Origin: an uncultured Clostridia bacterium
Lineage (GTDB): Bacteria; Bacillota; Clostridia; TANB77; CAG-508
Length of the DNA stretch: 64,000 nucleotides
Direction of reading: 5' to 3'
Assembly: GCA_934162205.1 (NCBI GenBank)
Contig: CAKPIA010000005.1
Span: 42,911-106,910, forward strand
Shown: piece after piece, positions 42,963 to 53,649 of the stretch
Numbering within the stretch: position 1 is the first letter of the stretch
How the letters are laid out: each line of letters begins with the position of its first letter
Notes under the pieces: model-generated
What the model was told of the DNA's origin: nothing
The model's database searches: none
Seen by the model: only the letters and a program-made list of their open reading frames with translations
Made by a program: the position numbers and the translations under genes

Positions 42963-43589
42963 TTAATTTGTTGCTTTTTTTCTATAAAGCACATAATATC
43001 CTATATAACATACTGAAAATACTAAAGCACACATTGCTGCATATTCTCCCATTGTTGTGCCTGTTGTAGGAATTTCAGTTACTTGATTTTCTTCTTCTTT
43101 CTTTTCATCCTCTGTTACATCATCTTCTTTATCATCATTATCTACTATATTGTCTTCAACATCTAATGTTATAACTTTAGATGTAATAACACTGTTACTG
43201 TTTTGTATATCTATTAATGATAAAGTTATTGTGTATGTTCCAGCTTCTGGAAATGTAGCTTTTATAGGTGTTGCATTTTCAAAATCACCTGCTACTGCAA
43301 ATCCTGTTTCTGGTCCCCAATATCCAGTTTGAGCAATATCATATTTAGTTCCTGTAGAATCATAAGCAATAAAACTTGGTGTTGCAGGTCCAGATATATC
43401 TACTTTTATTCTAACTTTTGCATATGTAGGAGCTTTAACTCCTTTCAAAACCACTTTAGCATCTTTTTCCTCATTTTTTATTATATCTCCTGTATATGTT
43501 AAATCAAAACTCAGTTCATCAGCCGCATATACAACACTAACTGTAAAAACAAAGAAAAAAACAAGTAATAATGTAAAAATTTTCTTCAT
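42963..43589 (-). CDS. Sortase-anchored surface protein
   Basis: A 208-residue exported protein. Residues 1-22 are a signal peptide ending VYA-AD. Residues 25-145 are a single beta-rich, Ig- or cohesin-like domain. An acidic linker (146-170) leads to the sorting signal IPTTG at 173-177, a hydrophobic stretch and the RKKATN tail. The Ile at the first position and Thr at X make it an LPXTG variant. The sortase gene is next in line. No ligand-binding motif is recognised. Confidence 0.8.
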   Translation of the reverse strand: MKKIFTLLLVFFFVFTVSVVYAADELSFDLTYTGDIIKNEEKDAKVVLKGVKAPTYAKVRIKVDISGPATPSFIAYDSTGTKYDIAQTGYWGPETGFAVAGDFENATPIKATFPEAGTYTITLSLIDIQNSNSVITSKVITLDVEDNIVDNDDKEDDVTEDEKKEEENQVTEIPTTGTTMGEYAAMCALVFSVCYIGYYVLYRKKATN

Positions 43590-43672
43590 AAAAATCTCTC
43601 CTTATAAAATATAATACTAAATTATATTTTACTTAATTTAAATTATTACTTGTTTTTTATATTTATTTGAAT

Positions 43673-44836
43673 TTATCCGAATATTCCTCTTTTTTTAATT
43701 GGAGGTTGCTCGTTCATTGTTTTTGCAAGTTCTACTAACAATTCTCTTTGTTCCTTTGATAGTCGTTTTGGAGTTTGAACAATTACAGTAAATACAAAAT
43801 TTCCTTGAATATTAGAATTAATAGTTTTAAATCCTTTATTTCTAATAGTAAATTTTGTACCAGTTTGTGTTCCTTCTGGAATTCTAAATTTTTCCTTTGT
43901 TCCATCTACCATAGGTATTTCAAGTTCTGCTCCTAAAGTTGCTTGAGTTATTGTAATTGGTACATCACAAAGAACTGTATTTCCTTTTCTTGTAAAAATA
44001 CTATTTCTTTTTATTCTTATTGTTATGTATAAATCACCTTTAGGACCACCTTTTTGTCCAGGTTCCCCTTCTTCTCTTAATACAACTGTTTGATTATCAT
44101 CTATACCAGCTGGTATTTTTACTTTTATTTTAGGTTGTTTTCTTACATAACCTTTTCCTTTACAATTTTCGCAAACTTCTTTTATTACCTCACCTGTACC
44201 ATGGCAATTAGTACATGTTTTAGTTGTTTGAACTTGACCTAATATAGTATTTTGGACTTGTTTTACTTGACCAGTACCATTACATACTGTACATTTACTT
44301 ACAGAAGTTCCTGGTTTAGCACCACTTCCATGACATACTGTACATGTTTCATTTCTAGAAATTGTGATTTCTTTTTCAACACCTAAAAATGCTTCTTCAA
44401 AAGATATTTCTAAATTAACATTTAAATCAGCACCTTTTCTTGGTCCTCTTGCTTGTCTTGATGAACTTCTTCCACCAAAACCTCCTCCAAAAAATGATGA
44501 GAATATATCTCCTAAATCTCCAAAATCACTAAACCCATCAAAGCCTGAAGATGTATATGAGTAATATCCACCTTGACCAAATGGACCTCCTGAGCCACCG
44601 AATCCTTGTGGCCCATCATGTCCAAATTGATCATACATTTTTCTTTTTTGAGGATTTGATAAATTTTCATAAGCTTCATTTACTTCTTTAAATTTAGCTT
44701 CTGCTTCTTTTTTATTATCTGGGTTTGCATCTGGGTGATATTTTTTTGCAAGTTTTCTATATGCTTTTTTTAATTCTTCGTCTGTTGCATTTTTATCAAC
44801 ACCTAAAACCTCATAATAATCTCTTTTATCTGACAT
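43673..44836 (-). CDS. dnaJ: Chaperone protein DnaJ
   Basis: A 387-residue type I J-protein. The J domain has HPD at residues 34-36. A Gly/Phe-rich linker follows (about 75-125), then four CxxCxGxG zinc repeats (CTVCHGSG, CTVCNGTG, CTNCHGTG, CENCKGKG), and the C-terminal substrate domains. It stimulates DnaK ATPase. Last gene of the hrcA-grpE-dnaK-dnaJ operon under CIRCE control. Start has GGAGG. Length typical. Confidence 0.98.
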   Translation of the reverse strand: MSDKRDYYEVLGVDKNATDEELKKAYRKLAKKYHPDANPDNKKEAEAKFKEVNEAYENLSNPQKRKMYDQFGHDGPQGFGGSGGPFGQGGYYSYTSSGFDGFSDFGDLGDIFSSFFGGGFGGRSSSRQARGPRKGADLNVNLEISFEEAFLGVEKEITISRNETCTVCHGSGAKPGTSVSKCTVCNGTGQVKQVQNTILGQVQTTKTCTNCHGTGEVIKEVCENCKGKGYVRKQPKIKVKIPAGIDDNQTVVLREEGEPGQKGGPKGDLYITIRIKRNSIFTRKGNTVLCDVPITITQATLGAELEIPMVDGTKEKFRIPEGTQTGTKFTIRNKGFKTINSNIQGNFVFTVIVQTPKRLSKEQRELLVELAKTMNEQPPIKKRGIFG

Positions 44837-44909
44837 TTTCTCCTCCTAGAACTATAAAAATGTAAATTTTCAAAAATGCTCGTTCAAGCTAATTTTCGAA
44901 GAAACCTTT

Positions 44910-46766
44910 TTATTTGTTCTCTCCATTTCCATCGTCTTCTACTTTATAATCTGCATCATAAACGTTTCCATTATTTGCATCTTCTGTTGTTCCAGCATTT
45001 GCTTCTGTTCCTTGAGCTTCTGGATTATTTGCTTGTGCATTTTTATAAAGTTGTTCTGACATTTCATAGAATACTTTTGTTAATTTTTCTGTAGCTTCTT
45101 TTATTTGTTCTGTATTATTTGTTTCTAATGCTTTTTTAGTAGCTTCTATTTCTGTTTCTATTTTAGCTTTTTCTTCTCCACTAATTTTATCTCCTAATTC
45201 TCCTAATGTTTTTTCACTATTATAAATTAAGCTTTCAGCATTATTTTTAACTTCTATTTCTTCTTTTTTCTTCTTATCTTCTTCTGCATGTGCTTCTGCA
45301 TCTTTAACAGCTTTATCAATATCTTCATCAGATAAGTTTGTACTTGCTGTTATTGCAACATTTTGTTCATTTCCTGTTGCCATATCTTTTGCAGATACAT
45401 GAACTATACCATTTGCATCTATATCAAATGTTACTTCTATTTGTGGTACTCCTCTTGGTGCTGCTGGAATTCCTGTTAATTGAAATCTTCCTAATGTTTT
45501 GTTATATGCAGCCATTTCTCTCTCACCTTGTAAAACATGTACTTCTACTGATGTTTGACCATCTGCAGCTGTTGAGAATACTTGTGATTTTTTAGTTGGT
45601 ATTGTTGTATTTCTTTCAATTAATTTTGTAAATACTCCACCATATGTTTCAATACCTAATGATAATGGTGTTACATCTAATAATACTAAATCTTTAACAT
45701 CTCCAGAAAGAACTCCACCTTGAATAGCTGCACCAATAGCAACACATTCATCTGGGTTAATTCCTTTGTCTGGTTCTTTTCCTGTTATTCTTTTAACAAC
45801 ATCTTGAACAGCTGGAACTCTTGTAGATCCACCAACTAATAATACTTTGTGAATATCATTTGCTGTAAGTCCTGCATCTTTTAATGCTTGATTTACAGGT
45901 CCTGCTGTAGCTTCTACTAAATCATGAATTAATTCTTCAAATTTAGATCTTGTTAATGTTACATCTAAATGTTTTGGTCCTGTTGCATCTGCTGTAATAA
46001 ATGGTAAGTTGATTTGTGTTTGTTGAACACCAGAAAGTTCTATTTTAGCTTTTTCTGCTGCTTCTTTTAATCTTTGCATTGCCATTTTATCTGATTTTAA
46101 ATCAATTCCATTTGATTTTTTAAATTCATCTACTAAATAATTAATAATAGCTTCATCAAAATCGTCTCCACCTAAATGTGTATTACCATTTGTAGCTAAA
46201 ACTTCAAATACTCCATCACCAATATCTAGTATAGAAACATCAAATGTACCTCCACCTAAATCATATATTAATATTTTTTGATCTTGTTCTTTATCCATAC
46301 CATAAGCAAGTGAAGCTGCTGTTGGTTCATTTATAATTCTTAAAACTTCAAGTCCTGCAATTTTACCAGCATCCTTTGTTGCTTGTCTTTGACTATCACT
46401 AAAATATGCTGGAACTGTAATAACTGCTTGAGTTACTTTTTGTCCTAAATAATTTTCTGCATCTGCTTTTAATTTTTGTAATATCATTGCTGATATTTCT
46501 TGTGGTGTAAATGTATCACCTTCTATTTTAACTTTATCATTTGTTCCCATTTTTCTTTTTATTGATATAACAGTATTATCTGGATTTGTAACTGCTTGAC
46601 GTTTAGCAATTTGTCCTACTAATCTTTCTCCATTTTTAGAAAAAGCAACTACTGATGGAGTTGTTCTATTACCTTCTGCATTAGGTATAACAACTGGTTC
46701 TCCTCCTTCCATAACTGCTACACATGAGTTTGTTGTTCCTAAGTCAATTCCTATTATTTTTCCCAT
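44910..46766 (-). CDS. dnaK: Chaperone protein DnaK (Hsp70)
   Basis: A 618-residue Hsp70. Nucleotide-binding motifs GIDLGTTNSCVAV, IYDLGGGTFDVSIL and VLLVGGSTRVPAVQ are present; the linker DVTPLSLGIETYGG leads to the substrate-binding domain. The C-terminal tail is acidic and Asn/Glu-rich. It lacks the about 24-residue insertion of proteobacterial DnaK, as expected for Firmicutes. It folds clients with DnaJ and GrpE encoded on either side. Start preceded by AGGGAGG. Confidence 0.98.
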   Translation of the reverse strand: MGKIIGIDLGTTNSCVAVMEGGEPVVIPNAEGNRTTPSVVAFSKNGERLVGQIAKRQAVTNPDNTVISIKRKMGTNDKVKIEGDTFTPQEISAMILQKLKADAENYLGQKVTQAVITVPAYFSDSQRQATKDAGKIAGLEVLRIINEPTAASLAYGMDKEQDQKILIYDLGGGTFDVSILDIGDGVFEVLATNGNTHLGGDDFDEAIINYLVDEFKKSNGIDLKSDKMAMQRLKEAAEKAKIELSGVQQTQINLPFITADATGPKHLDVTLTRSKFEELIHDLVEATAGPVNQALKDAGLTANDIHKVLLVGGSTRVPAVQDVVKRITGKEPDKGINPDECVAIGAAIQGGVLSGDVKDLVLLDVTPLSLGIETYGGVFTKLIERNTTIPTKKSQVFSTAADGQTSVEVHVLQGEREMAAYNKTLGRFQLTGIPAAPRGVPQIEVTFDIDANGIVHVSAKDMATGNEQNVAITASTNLSDEDIDKAVKDAEAHAEEDKKKKEEIEVKNNAESLIYNSEKTLGELGDKISGEEKAKIETEIEATKKALETNNTEQIKEATEKLTKVFYEMSEQLYKNAQANNPEAQGTEANAGTTEDANNGNVYDADYKVEDDGNGENK

Positions 46767-46845
46767 TTTAAAATCCTCCCTTAATTTTATTTATATTTAA
46801 ATTTAATAACTTAATTAATATGCTTTAGATTTATAAAATATAAAT

Positions 46846-47349
46846 CTAATTTGCAACTACAACCATAGAATGTCTTATTACTTTTGAACCTATTTTATAT
46901 CCTTTTCTATATTCTTCTACAATTTCTTGTTGCCCTTTTGAATCATCTTGTATACTACTTACAGCTTCATGTAAACTAGGATCAAAAGTTTCTCCTATTG
47001 CTTGTATTTCTTTAATTCCTTTTGATGCTAACACATCTTTTAATTGTTTTAACACAAGTTCTATTCCTTCTTTATATTTTACATCTTCTGTTTCAGCTTT
47101 TACCGCATTTTCTAAGTTGTCTACTACTGGTAATATTACTGTTATAACATCGGATAATATTGAGTTGTATAATCCTTCTCTTTCTTTTTGGCTTCTCTTT
47201 TTAAAGTTTTCAAATTCAGCTAAAACTCTTTTATATCTGTCTGTTATTTCATCTAATTCTTGTTGTTTTTCATCAACAACTTTGTTTTCTTCTTGTTTGT
47301 TATTTTCTGTTTCATTTTTTAAATTTTCATCTTTTTCTTTGTCTGCCAT
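46846..47349 (-). CDS. grpE: Nucleotide exchange factor GrpE
   Basis: A 167-residue protein read from 47349 (MADKEKDENL), which has AAAGGAG upstream; the longer frame from 47376 overlaps hrcA. The N-terminal half is a long charged coiled coil, the C-terminal half the beta wing ending VIRHSMVVVAN. GrpE releases ADP from DnaK. The usual signature around FDPSLHEAV is intact. Second gene of the CIRCE operon, 13 bases after hrcA. Confidence 0.96.
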   Translation of the reverse strand: MADKEKDENLKNETENNKQEENKVVDEKQQELDEITDRYKRVLAEFENFKKRSQKEREGLYNSILSDVITVILPVVDNLENAVKAETEDVKYKEGIELVLKQLKDVLASKGIKEIQAIGETFDPSLHEAVSSIQDDSKGQQEIVEEYRKGYKIGSKVIRHSMVVVAN

Positions 47350-47362
47350 TATATTCTCCTTT

Positions 47363-48370
47363 CTATTTATCACCATTTAATTTTTTACTTATATATTTCA
47401 TTACAGAAATTACTTTTGAATAGTCCATTCTTTTAGGTCCTATTATTCCTATTGTACCTAAATCTTTGTTTCCAACCTTATGTTTAAATGTTACTATACT
47501 AAAATCTTTTAATTCATCTTTTTCATTTTCTTCACCTATATAAACATTTATGTCTTTAGCAAATCCTGAATTCAACATATCTGCCATAAGTTCTTTAGTA
47601 TCTAAAACATTAACAAAATTTTTAGCAACCTCTAAACTATTAAATTCCGGTAATTCAAATGCTTTATTAGCACCTTCTAAATATATATTTTCATCATCTG
47701 CTAATACTTTTTTAATTTGTTCTATTACTGGTTTTATTACATTTACACTATATGTCATTTCATCATATAAATAATCTTCTAATGGTCTGTCTATTTTTTC
47801 TATTGGCTGTCCCTTTAATTTATTATTAAACATATAATTCATTGTTTCTATTTGTTTTTCTGTTACATCTTCATCAAATTTTATAATTGTTTCCTTTACT
47901 AATCCCGTGTCTGTTAGTATAACAGCTAACATCATTCTTGCTCCAAGTAATACAAATTTTATTTCTTGAATTATTTGTGTATCTGCTTTTGGTCCTATTG
48001 AAACTGTTGTATAATGTGTAACTTCTGAAATTGTATTTGCAGCAATTTTTGTTAAATCTTCTATTTCATTTACTTTTGTTTCTAATTTATCACTTATATA
48101 TTTAATTTCTTCTACACTTATATTGTCGTCTTTCAATAATTCATCAACATAAAATCTATATCCTTTTGCTGATGGTACTCTTCCCGATGATGTATGTGGC
48201 TTATCTAAAAAACCAATTTTTTCTAGTTCTGCCATATCATTTCTTATAGTTGCACTACTACAATCTAAATTATATTTTTTTAATATTCCATTTGAGCTTA
48301 CTGGCTCTGCTGTATTTATATATTCTTCTACTATAGCTTGTAATACTTGTTTTTTTCTATCATCTAGCAA
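47363..48370 (-). CDS. hrcA: Heat-inducible transcription repressor HrcA
   Basis: A 335-residue repressor with an N-terminal winged helix (residues 1-75, CSSATIRNDMAELEKIGFL as recognition region) and a GAF-like domain. It binds CIRCE operators and needs GroEL to stay active, so free GroEL reports heat stress. Two CIRCE-like sites precede its own gene and one precedes groES. Conserved KPHTSSGRVPSAKGYRFYVD is complete. First gene of the hrcA-grpE-dnaK-dnaJ operon. Confidence 0.97.
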   Translation of the reverse strand: MLDDRKKQVLQAIVEEYINTAEPVSSNGILKKYNLDCSSATIRNDMAELEKIGFLDKPHTSSGRVPSAKGYRFYVDELLKDDNISVEEIKYISDKLETKVNEIEDLTKIAANTISEVTHYTTVSIGPKADTQIIQEIKFVLLGARMMLAVILTDTGLVKETIIKFDEDVTEKQIETMNYMFNNKLKGQPIEKIDRPLEDYLYDEMTYSVNVIKPVIEQIKKVLADDENIYLEGANKAFELPEFNSLEVAKNFVNVLDTKELMADMLNSGFAKDINVYIGEENEKDELKDFSIVTFKHKVGNKDLGTIGIIGPKRMDYSKVISVMKYISKKLNGDK

Positions 48371-48391
48371 CTTTTCATCACCTCTTTTAGT

Positions 48392-48418
48392 TTAGCACTC
48401 CTTTACTTTGATTGCTAA
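48392..48418. promoter_or_regulatory. CIRCE operator of the dnaK operon
   Basis: TTAGCACTC-N9-GATTGCTAA, one base off the consensus TTAGCACTC-N9-GAGTGCTAA. It lies between the promoter and hrcA. Confidence 0.92.
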
Positions 48419-48429
48419 TCTTTGTATAT

Positions 48430-48456
48430 ATTATACCCATTTTTAGCACTTGTCAA
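48430..48456 (-). promoter_or_regulatory. hrcA promoter
   Basis: TTGACA (48456-48451), 15-base spacer, TATAAT (48435-48430). The spacer is short, but both hexamers are consensus. The degenerate CIRCE overlaps the -35 box. Confidence 0.65.
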
Positions 48457-48469
48457 TAGATATTGCTAA
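48443..48469. promoter_or_regulatory. Second, degenerate CIRCE
   Basis: TTAGCACTT-N9-TATTGCTAA, two mismatches, overlapping the -35 region of hrcA and 24 bases from the first CIRCE. A tandem operator would tighten repression. Confidence 0.6.
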
Positions 48470-48520
48470 TTTTGTTTGTGAATTTTTTGTGAAATTATTT
48501 TATTGTTTTTTTCAAAAAAA

Positions 48521-48563
48521 ATACATCTAAGATGTTAGAAAATTTTAACATCTTAGATGTATT
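48521..48563 (-). terminator. groEL terminator
   Basis: ATACATCTAAGATGTTA / TAACATCTTAGATGTAT, followed by a T-run on the minus strand. Confidence 0.88.
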
Positions 48564-48582
48564 TTAGATATGTTATATTTTA

Positions 48583-50226
<1,644 letters not shown>

Positions 50227-50249
50227 TCACAATCCTTTCTTTTTATTTA

Positions 50250-50534
50250 CTACTCTACAACTGCTAATATATCTTCTTGTTTTACAATTAAATACTCTTC
50301 ACCATCATATTTAACTTCTGTTCCAGCATATTGACTAATAATTATTTTATCTCCTTTTTTTACATACATTTCTTCTTTTTTACCATCTGCTGTAATTTTA
50401 CCAGGTCCTACTTCTATAACTTCCGCAACTTGTGGTTTTTCTTTAGCACTACTTGCTAATATAATTCCACTTTTTGTTTTTTCCTCACTTTCTTTCATTT
50501 TAATTAATACTCTGTCTGATAATGGCTTAATCAT
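50250..50534 (-). CDS. groES: Co-chaperonin GroES
   Basis: A 94-residue cap protein. The start at 50534 (MIKPLSDRVLIKM) follows AAAGGAGG; a longer frame from 50561 would read through the CIRCE. The mobile loop (SEEKTKSGIILASSAKEKPQ) and the C-terminal KQEDILAVVE are normal. First gene of the groESL operon, directly downstream of promoter and CIRCE. Confidence 0.97.
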   Translation of the reverse strand: MIKPLSDRVLIKMKESEEKTKSGIILASSAKEKPQVAEVIEVGPGKITADGKKEEMYVKKGDKIIISQYAGTEVKYDGEEYLIVKQEDILAVVE

Positions 50535-50554
50535 TTTTATTACCTCCTTTGATT

Positions 50555-50581
50555 TTAGCACTCTTATTGTTTGACTGCTAA
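50555..50581. promoter_or_regulatory. CIRCE operator of groESL
   Basis: TTAGCACTC-N9-GACTGCTAA, one mismatch to consensus. Upstream on the minus strand lie TTGACT and TATAAA boxes (50612 to 50586 region) with a 15-base spacer, the same short spacing as hrcA. Confidence 0.92.
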
Positions 50582-50599
50582 TAATTTATACCCTATTTT

Positions 50600-50792
50600 A
50601 AAAAAAGTCAATACTATTTTTTTATTTTTCACATAATATTCACATTTCTGTTACAAGCTTTTATATACCCATTAATATATATGCATTTAAGAATTTTTTA
50701 TTACTTTTATATTAAGCTTTTATATAAAAATAAATATTATATTAATTTTAATATAATAGAAAAATCAGATTGTATATAAGAAAAAAATTATA
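50600..50792. other. Gene-free A+T-rich stretch upstream of groES
   Basis: About 190 bases containing the groES -35 region and otherwise long A and T runs. No frame or repeat that I can support. Confidence 0.4.
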
Positions 50793-50826
50793 AAAAAAAT
50801 CCCTAGCTTAGCTAGGGTTTTTTTTA
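50793..50826 (-). terminator. Terminator of the SPFH operon
   Basis: AAAAAATCCCTAGC / GCTAGGGTTTTTTT with loop TTA, overlapping the SPFH stop codon. Confidence 0.9.
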
Positions 50827-51936
50827 TAATTTTTTTCCACATTCTGGACAAAACTTAGCATTTTCGTTTAATTTTGCTCCACATTCTGAACAAAATTTAG
50901 CCTTTTTTCCTTCTTCTGATGATTGTTGAACTGGTTGATTTACTTGTTGTCCGTTATTTTGCCAAGGACCTTGAGTAACTCCTCCCATCATTCCTCCTGA
51001 AGCCATATTCATCATACCAATTCCCATAAATCCATTTGCAGCTCCATTACTGTTATTTGCTGCATCTTTAACAGCATCAGCATATGCTCCAACAAGTCTT
51101 CCTTGTTGCATGTTAGCATTTGAACTTAATTCATAATCATCTATTTTCTTTTCTGATTCTTCATCTAATGTTACTGATTCAACAGCAAATCCTACTAAAG
51201 AAAGTCCTCTTCTTCTAATTTGCTCATCAAATACTTTTTCGTCCATTATTGCTTTTATTTCATCTGTTTGACTTGGCAATTCTAAAACTGGAACTTTATG
51301 TTCAGAATTTCCTAATTCATTTAATACATTTTGGAATGAACTAATTACTTCTGCTCTTATTTGTTCTACTACCATTTCTTTTCTATATACATCTGCTGTT
51401 CCAGCCATTTCATTCATAAATACTGCTGGATTTGAAACTTTAAATGTATATTTACCAAAACATTTAACTTCAACTCTTAATGGTGTTACTGTTCCTGTCA
51501 TTTGATTTGGTATTGGATGTGACCAATCTTGGAAAGGTATTGGTGCTGGTGTTCCAAATTTATTATCAATTATTTCTTTAATATTAAAGAAGAATACAGC
51601 TTGTTGTTTTGCTGTTGCACCATTGTATGTAAATCTTTGCCACATTTCTTTAAAAACATCTCCAAATTGTCCTGCAAAGAATGATGGTGTTGATGAATCA
51701 TCAAATGTATAAACACCTTCTTCTGCTGTCGCATCTATAACTCTACCGTTATCATATATAATAGCACATTGACCTGGTGCTACTATAACTGTACTTTTAT
51801 TTGATATAACACCATTAGGTGTTGTCTTTTTTACCATTAATACATCATTTGACATATCTTCGCATCTAATTGCTTCCTTCCATTGATCATGTAGTGTACT
51901 GCTTACAGCACCTACAGCTGCTTTAATTAATCCCAT
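50824..51936 (-). CDS. SPFH-domain protein with C-terminal zinc ribbons
   Basis: A 370-residue protein of the SPFH/Band-7-like class often annotated as virion core protein or YdjI. Residues 1-260 contain the SPFH fold (NGVISNKSTVIVAPGQCAII, RVEVKCFGKYTFKVSNP), then a coiled segment, a Gly/Met/Gln-rich linker (290-335), and paired Cys at 349/352 and 363/366 forming a double zinc ribbon. It probably assembles into rings on or near membranes. Last gene of an operon with three Tim44-like zinc-ribbon proteins. Function is not established. Confidence 0.8.
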   Translation of the reverse strand: MGLIKAAVGAVSSTLHDQWKEAIRCEDMSNDVLMVKKTTPNGVISNKSTVIVAPGQCAIIYDNGRVIDATAEEGVYTFDDSSTPSFFAGQFGDVFKEMWQRFTYNGATAKQQAVFFFNIKEIIDNKFGTPAPIPFQDWSHPIPNQMTGTVTPLRVEVKCFGKYTFKVSNPAVFMNEMAGTADVYRKEMVVEQIRAEVISSFQNVLNELGNSEHKVPVLELPSQTDEIKAIMDEKVFDEQIRRRGLSLVGFAVESVTLDEESEKKIDDYELSSNANMQQGRLVGAYADAVKDAANNSNGAANGFMGIGMMNMASGGMMGGVTQGPWQNNGQQVNQPVQQSSEEGKKAKFCSECGAKLNENAKFCPECGKKL

Positions 51937-51950
51937 AATAAAACCTCCAT

Positions 51951-52709
51951 TTATTTATAATCTTCTTTATATGATGACATTTTCCATAATTTTAAATTTA
52001 TTGGTTCAAAATGTGAAGAACAATATTCGCACTCACCAATTTCTAGATTTCTCAATGGTGCACCACAATTTGGACAATTAATTACAATTATATTATTTTT
52101 CTTTTCTAATTTTGTTTCATCATATATATATACAAATTGACATGTATATCTTGTTTGTCTTTTTATATTATTACATAAATTTTCTTTTTTGTCACTATTT
52201 TTATAATAATATTCTAAAGTTGTTGATATAGTAACTGTTGCCATTCCTTTTACTTTTTCGTACTTTTTTATTGCATTTTCATGAAATAATATATCATCAT
52301 ATTTAATTTCAACATTTCTATCTTTTATGTCTTTTATTTCTTCTTTTAATTTTGGTATTAATAATATTAGGTCTTTGTCATTATCAATTCCTGCTAAAGA
52401 TTTATTTTCTATAGCAGAAAATATTTTTCTTAAATTCTTTTCTACTATAGAATATAATAAATCTTTATTAAAATCCGGAAAATCTCTTAATATCTCCGGT
52501 TCTAATAATACTGTCATTCCACTTACATTTTTTTGTCTATACGCATCTTCTTTTGCTATTTGTTTAGTATTTTTTGCAGCATTAAATATTGTTTTTAAAT
52601 CATTTATTCCTATACTTTTACTAACACCAATCATTATGCAAATAATAATAACTACTATTATAACAATAATTCCAAGTATTGCTCCTAAAAATCCTAATAA
52701 AAAACTCAT
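51951..52709 (-). CDS. Membrane-anchored Tim44-like protein with zinc ribbon
   Basis: A 252-residue protein. Residues 3-28 are a strongly hydrophobic anchor. The middle (65-205) aligns in layout with the Tim44-like region of its two upstream paralogues, with DFNKDLLYSIVEKNLRKIFSA for the first helix and ATVTISTTLEYYYKNS for a later strand. CPNCGAP...GECEYCSSHF (about 211-231) is a zinc ribbon. It abuts the next gene start by one base and the SPFH gene by 14. Role unknown. Confidence 0.68.
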   Translation of the reverse strand: MSFLLGFLGAILGIIVIIVVIIICIMIGVSKSIGINDLKTIFNAAKNTKQIAKEDAYRQKNVSGMTVLLEPEILRDFPDFNKDLLYSIVEKNLRKIFSAIENKSLAGIDNDKDLILLIPKLKEEIKDIKDRNVEIKYDDILFHENAIKKYEKVKGMATVTISTTLEYYYKNSDKKENLCNNIKRQTRYTCQFVYIYDETKLEKKNNIIVINCPNCGAPLRNLEIGECEYCSSHFEPINLKLWKMSSYKEDYK

Positions 52710-53648
52710 TTATCTTCTTTTTACTCCCTCTAATTGTGCAAGTACCCAACCATGTTTTCCTGTTGTTACAACACTTCCACAATATTCACATTTTCCCGAA
52801 CTTGTAATTTGTACTTTTGCTCCACAATTTGGACACGTTATATCGCTTTCTTGTTCTTTTGATTTTACTCCTGCTTTTCTTATAAATGTTAAACTATATA
52901 ACATAGTAATTTTTTCATTTGGATTTCCTTGAACCACTTCTTTTGTTTGTTCATCAACTGTATAATCTTTCATTTCTACTTCAATTGTTATTGCTAATAA
53001 TTCTTTATCTCCAGCCTCTTTAAATGATTTTAAAAATGCTTTATTTATACCGATTTCTTCAATTACATTCATTTGATTGTTATCAATCAAATACTGTAAC
53101 TGTTGTTTATGTTGTTCAAATAGTTCTTGACTTTCAAGTGGTCTAATTTCTTCCCACTTTTTATACATCCATGCATTTTGTAATTTTACAAATACTTCTT
53201 TTCCCCATTCCAAAAATTCTTCTGCTGAAAACATTGGATCTATAATTTTTATTTGTTTTTCTACTATTTCAGTATTATCAATTAAGTCTATATTTTTTAT
53301 ACCATCATTCGTAATATTTCTTCTTGGTTTTACTCCATAAGTATTCGAATACTCTTTTATAAGCATTATCATTATTAGCAAACAATATATCATAAACATA
53401 ATATTAAAAAAAGGATTACTTTCTTTGCTATTACTATTTGAACTAGAACTTTTATGTGATGAATCTCTCCAAGAATATGAGGAACTACTTGAAGAACCCC
53501 AATCACTACTTGAAGAAGAAGAGGAACTTGAACTTCCTGATGAACCACCACTATAACTTGAATAATATCCTACATCTGCATATACTGGTATTGCTAATGC
53601 AAATACCAGTATTGCAGATATAATTATTTTTAAAAAAGTCTTTTTCAT
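52710..53648 (-). CDS. Exported Ser-rich Tim44-like protein with zinc ribbon, paralogue 1
   Basis: A 312-residue protein. Signal peptide at 1-24, then a Ser/Gly-rich stretch of about 55 residues, a membrane helix (about 82-100), and a Tim44-like domain (about 135-265) opening IDPMFSAEEFLEWGKEVFVK. A zinc ribbon CPNCGAK...GKCEYCGS is near the C-terminus. The Ser-rich part would face outside and the zinc ribbon inside, if the first helix is a signal anchor. It is about 45% alike by eye to the gene at 53650, two bases away. Confidence 0.7.
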   Translation of the reverse strand: MKKTFLKIIISAILVFALAIPVYADVGYYSSYSGGSSGSSSSSSSSSSDWGSSSSSSYSWRDSSHKSSSSNSNSKESNPFFNIMFMIYCLLIMIMLIKEYSNTYGVKPRRNITNDGIKNIDLIDNTEIVEKQIKIIDPMFSAEEFLEWGKEVFVKLQNAWMYKKWEEIRPLESQELFEQHKQQLQYLIDNNQMNVIEEIGINKAFLKSFKEAGDKELLAITIEVEMKDYTVDEQTKEVVQGNPNEKITMLYSLTFIRKAGVKSKEQESDITCPNCGAKVQITSSGKCEYCGSVVTTGKHGWVLAQLEGVKRR

Positions 53649-53649
53649 T

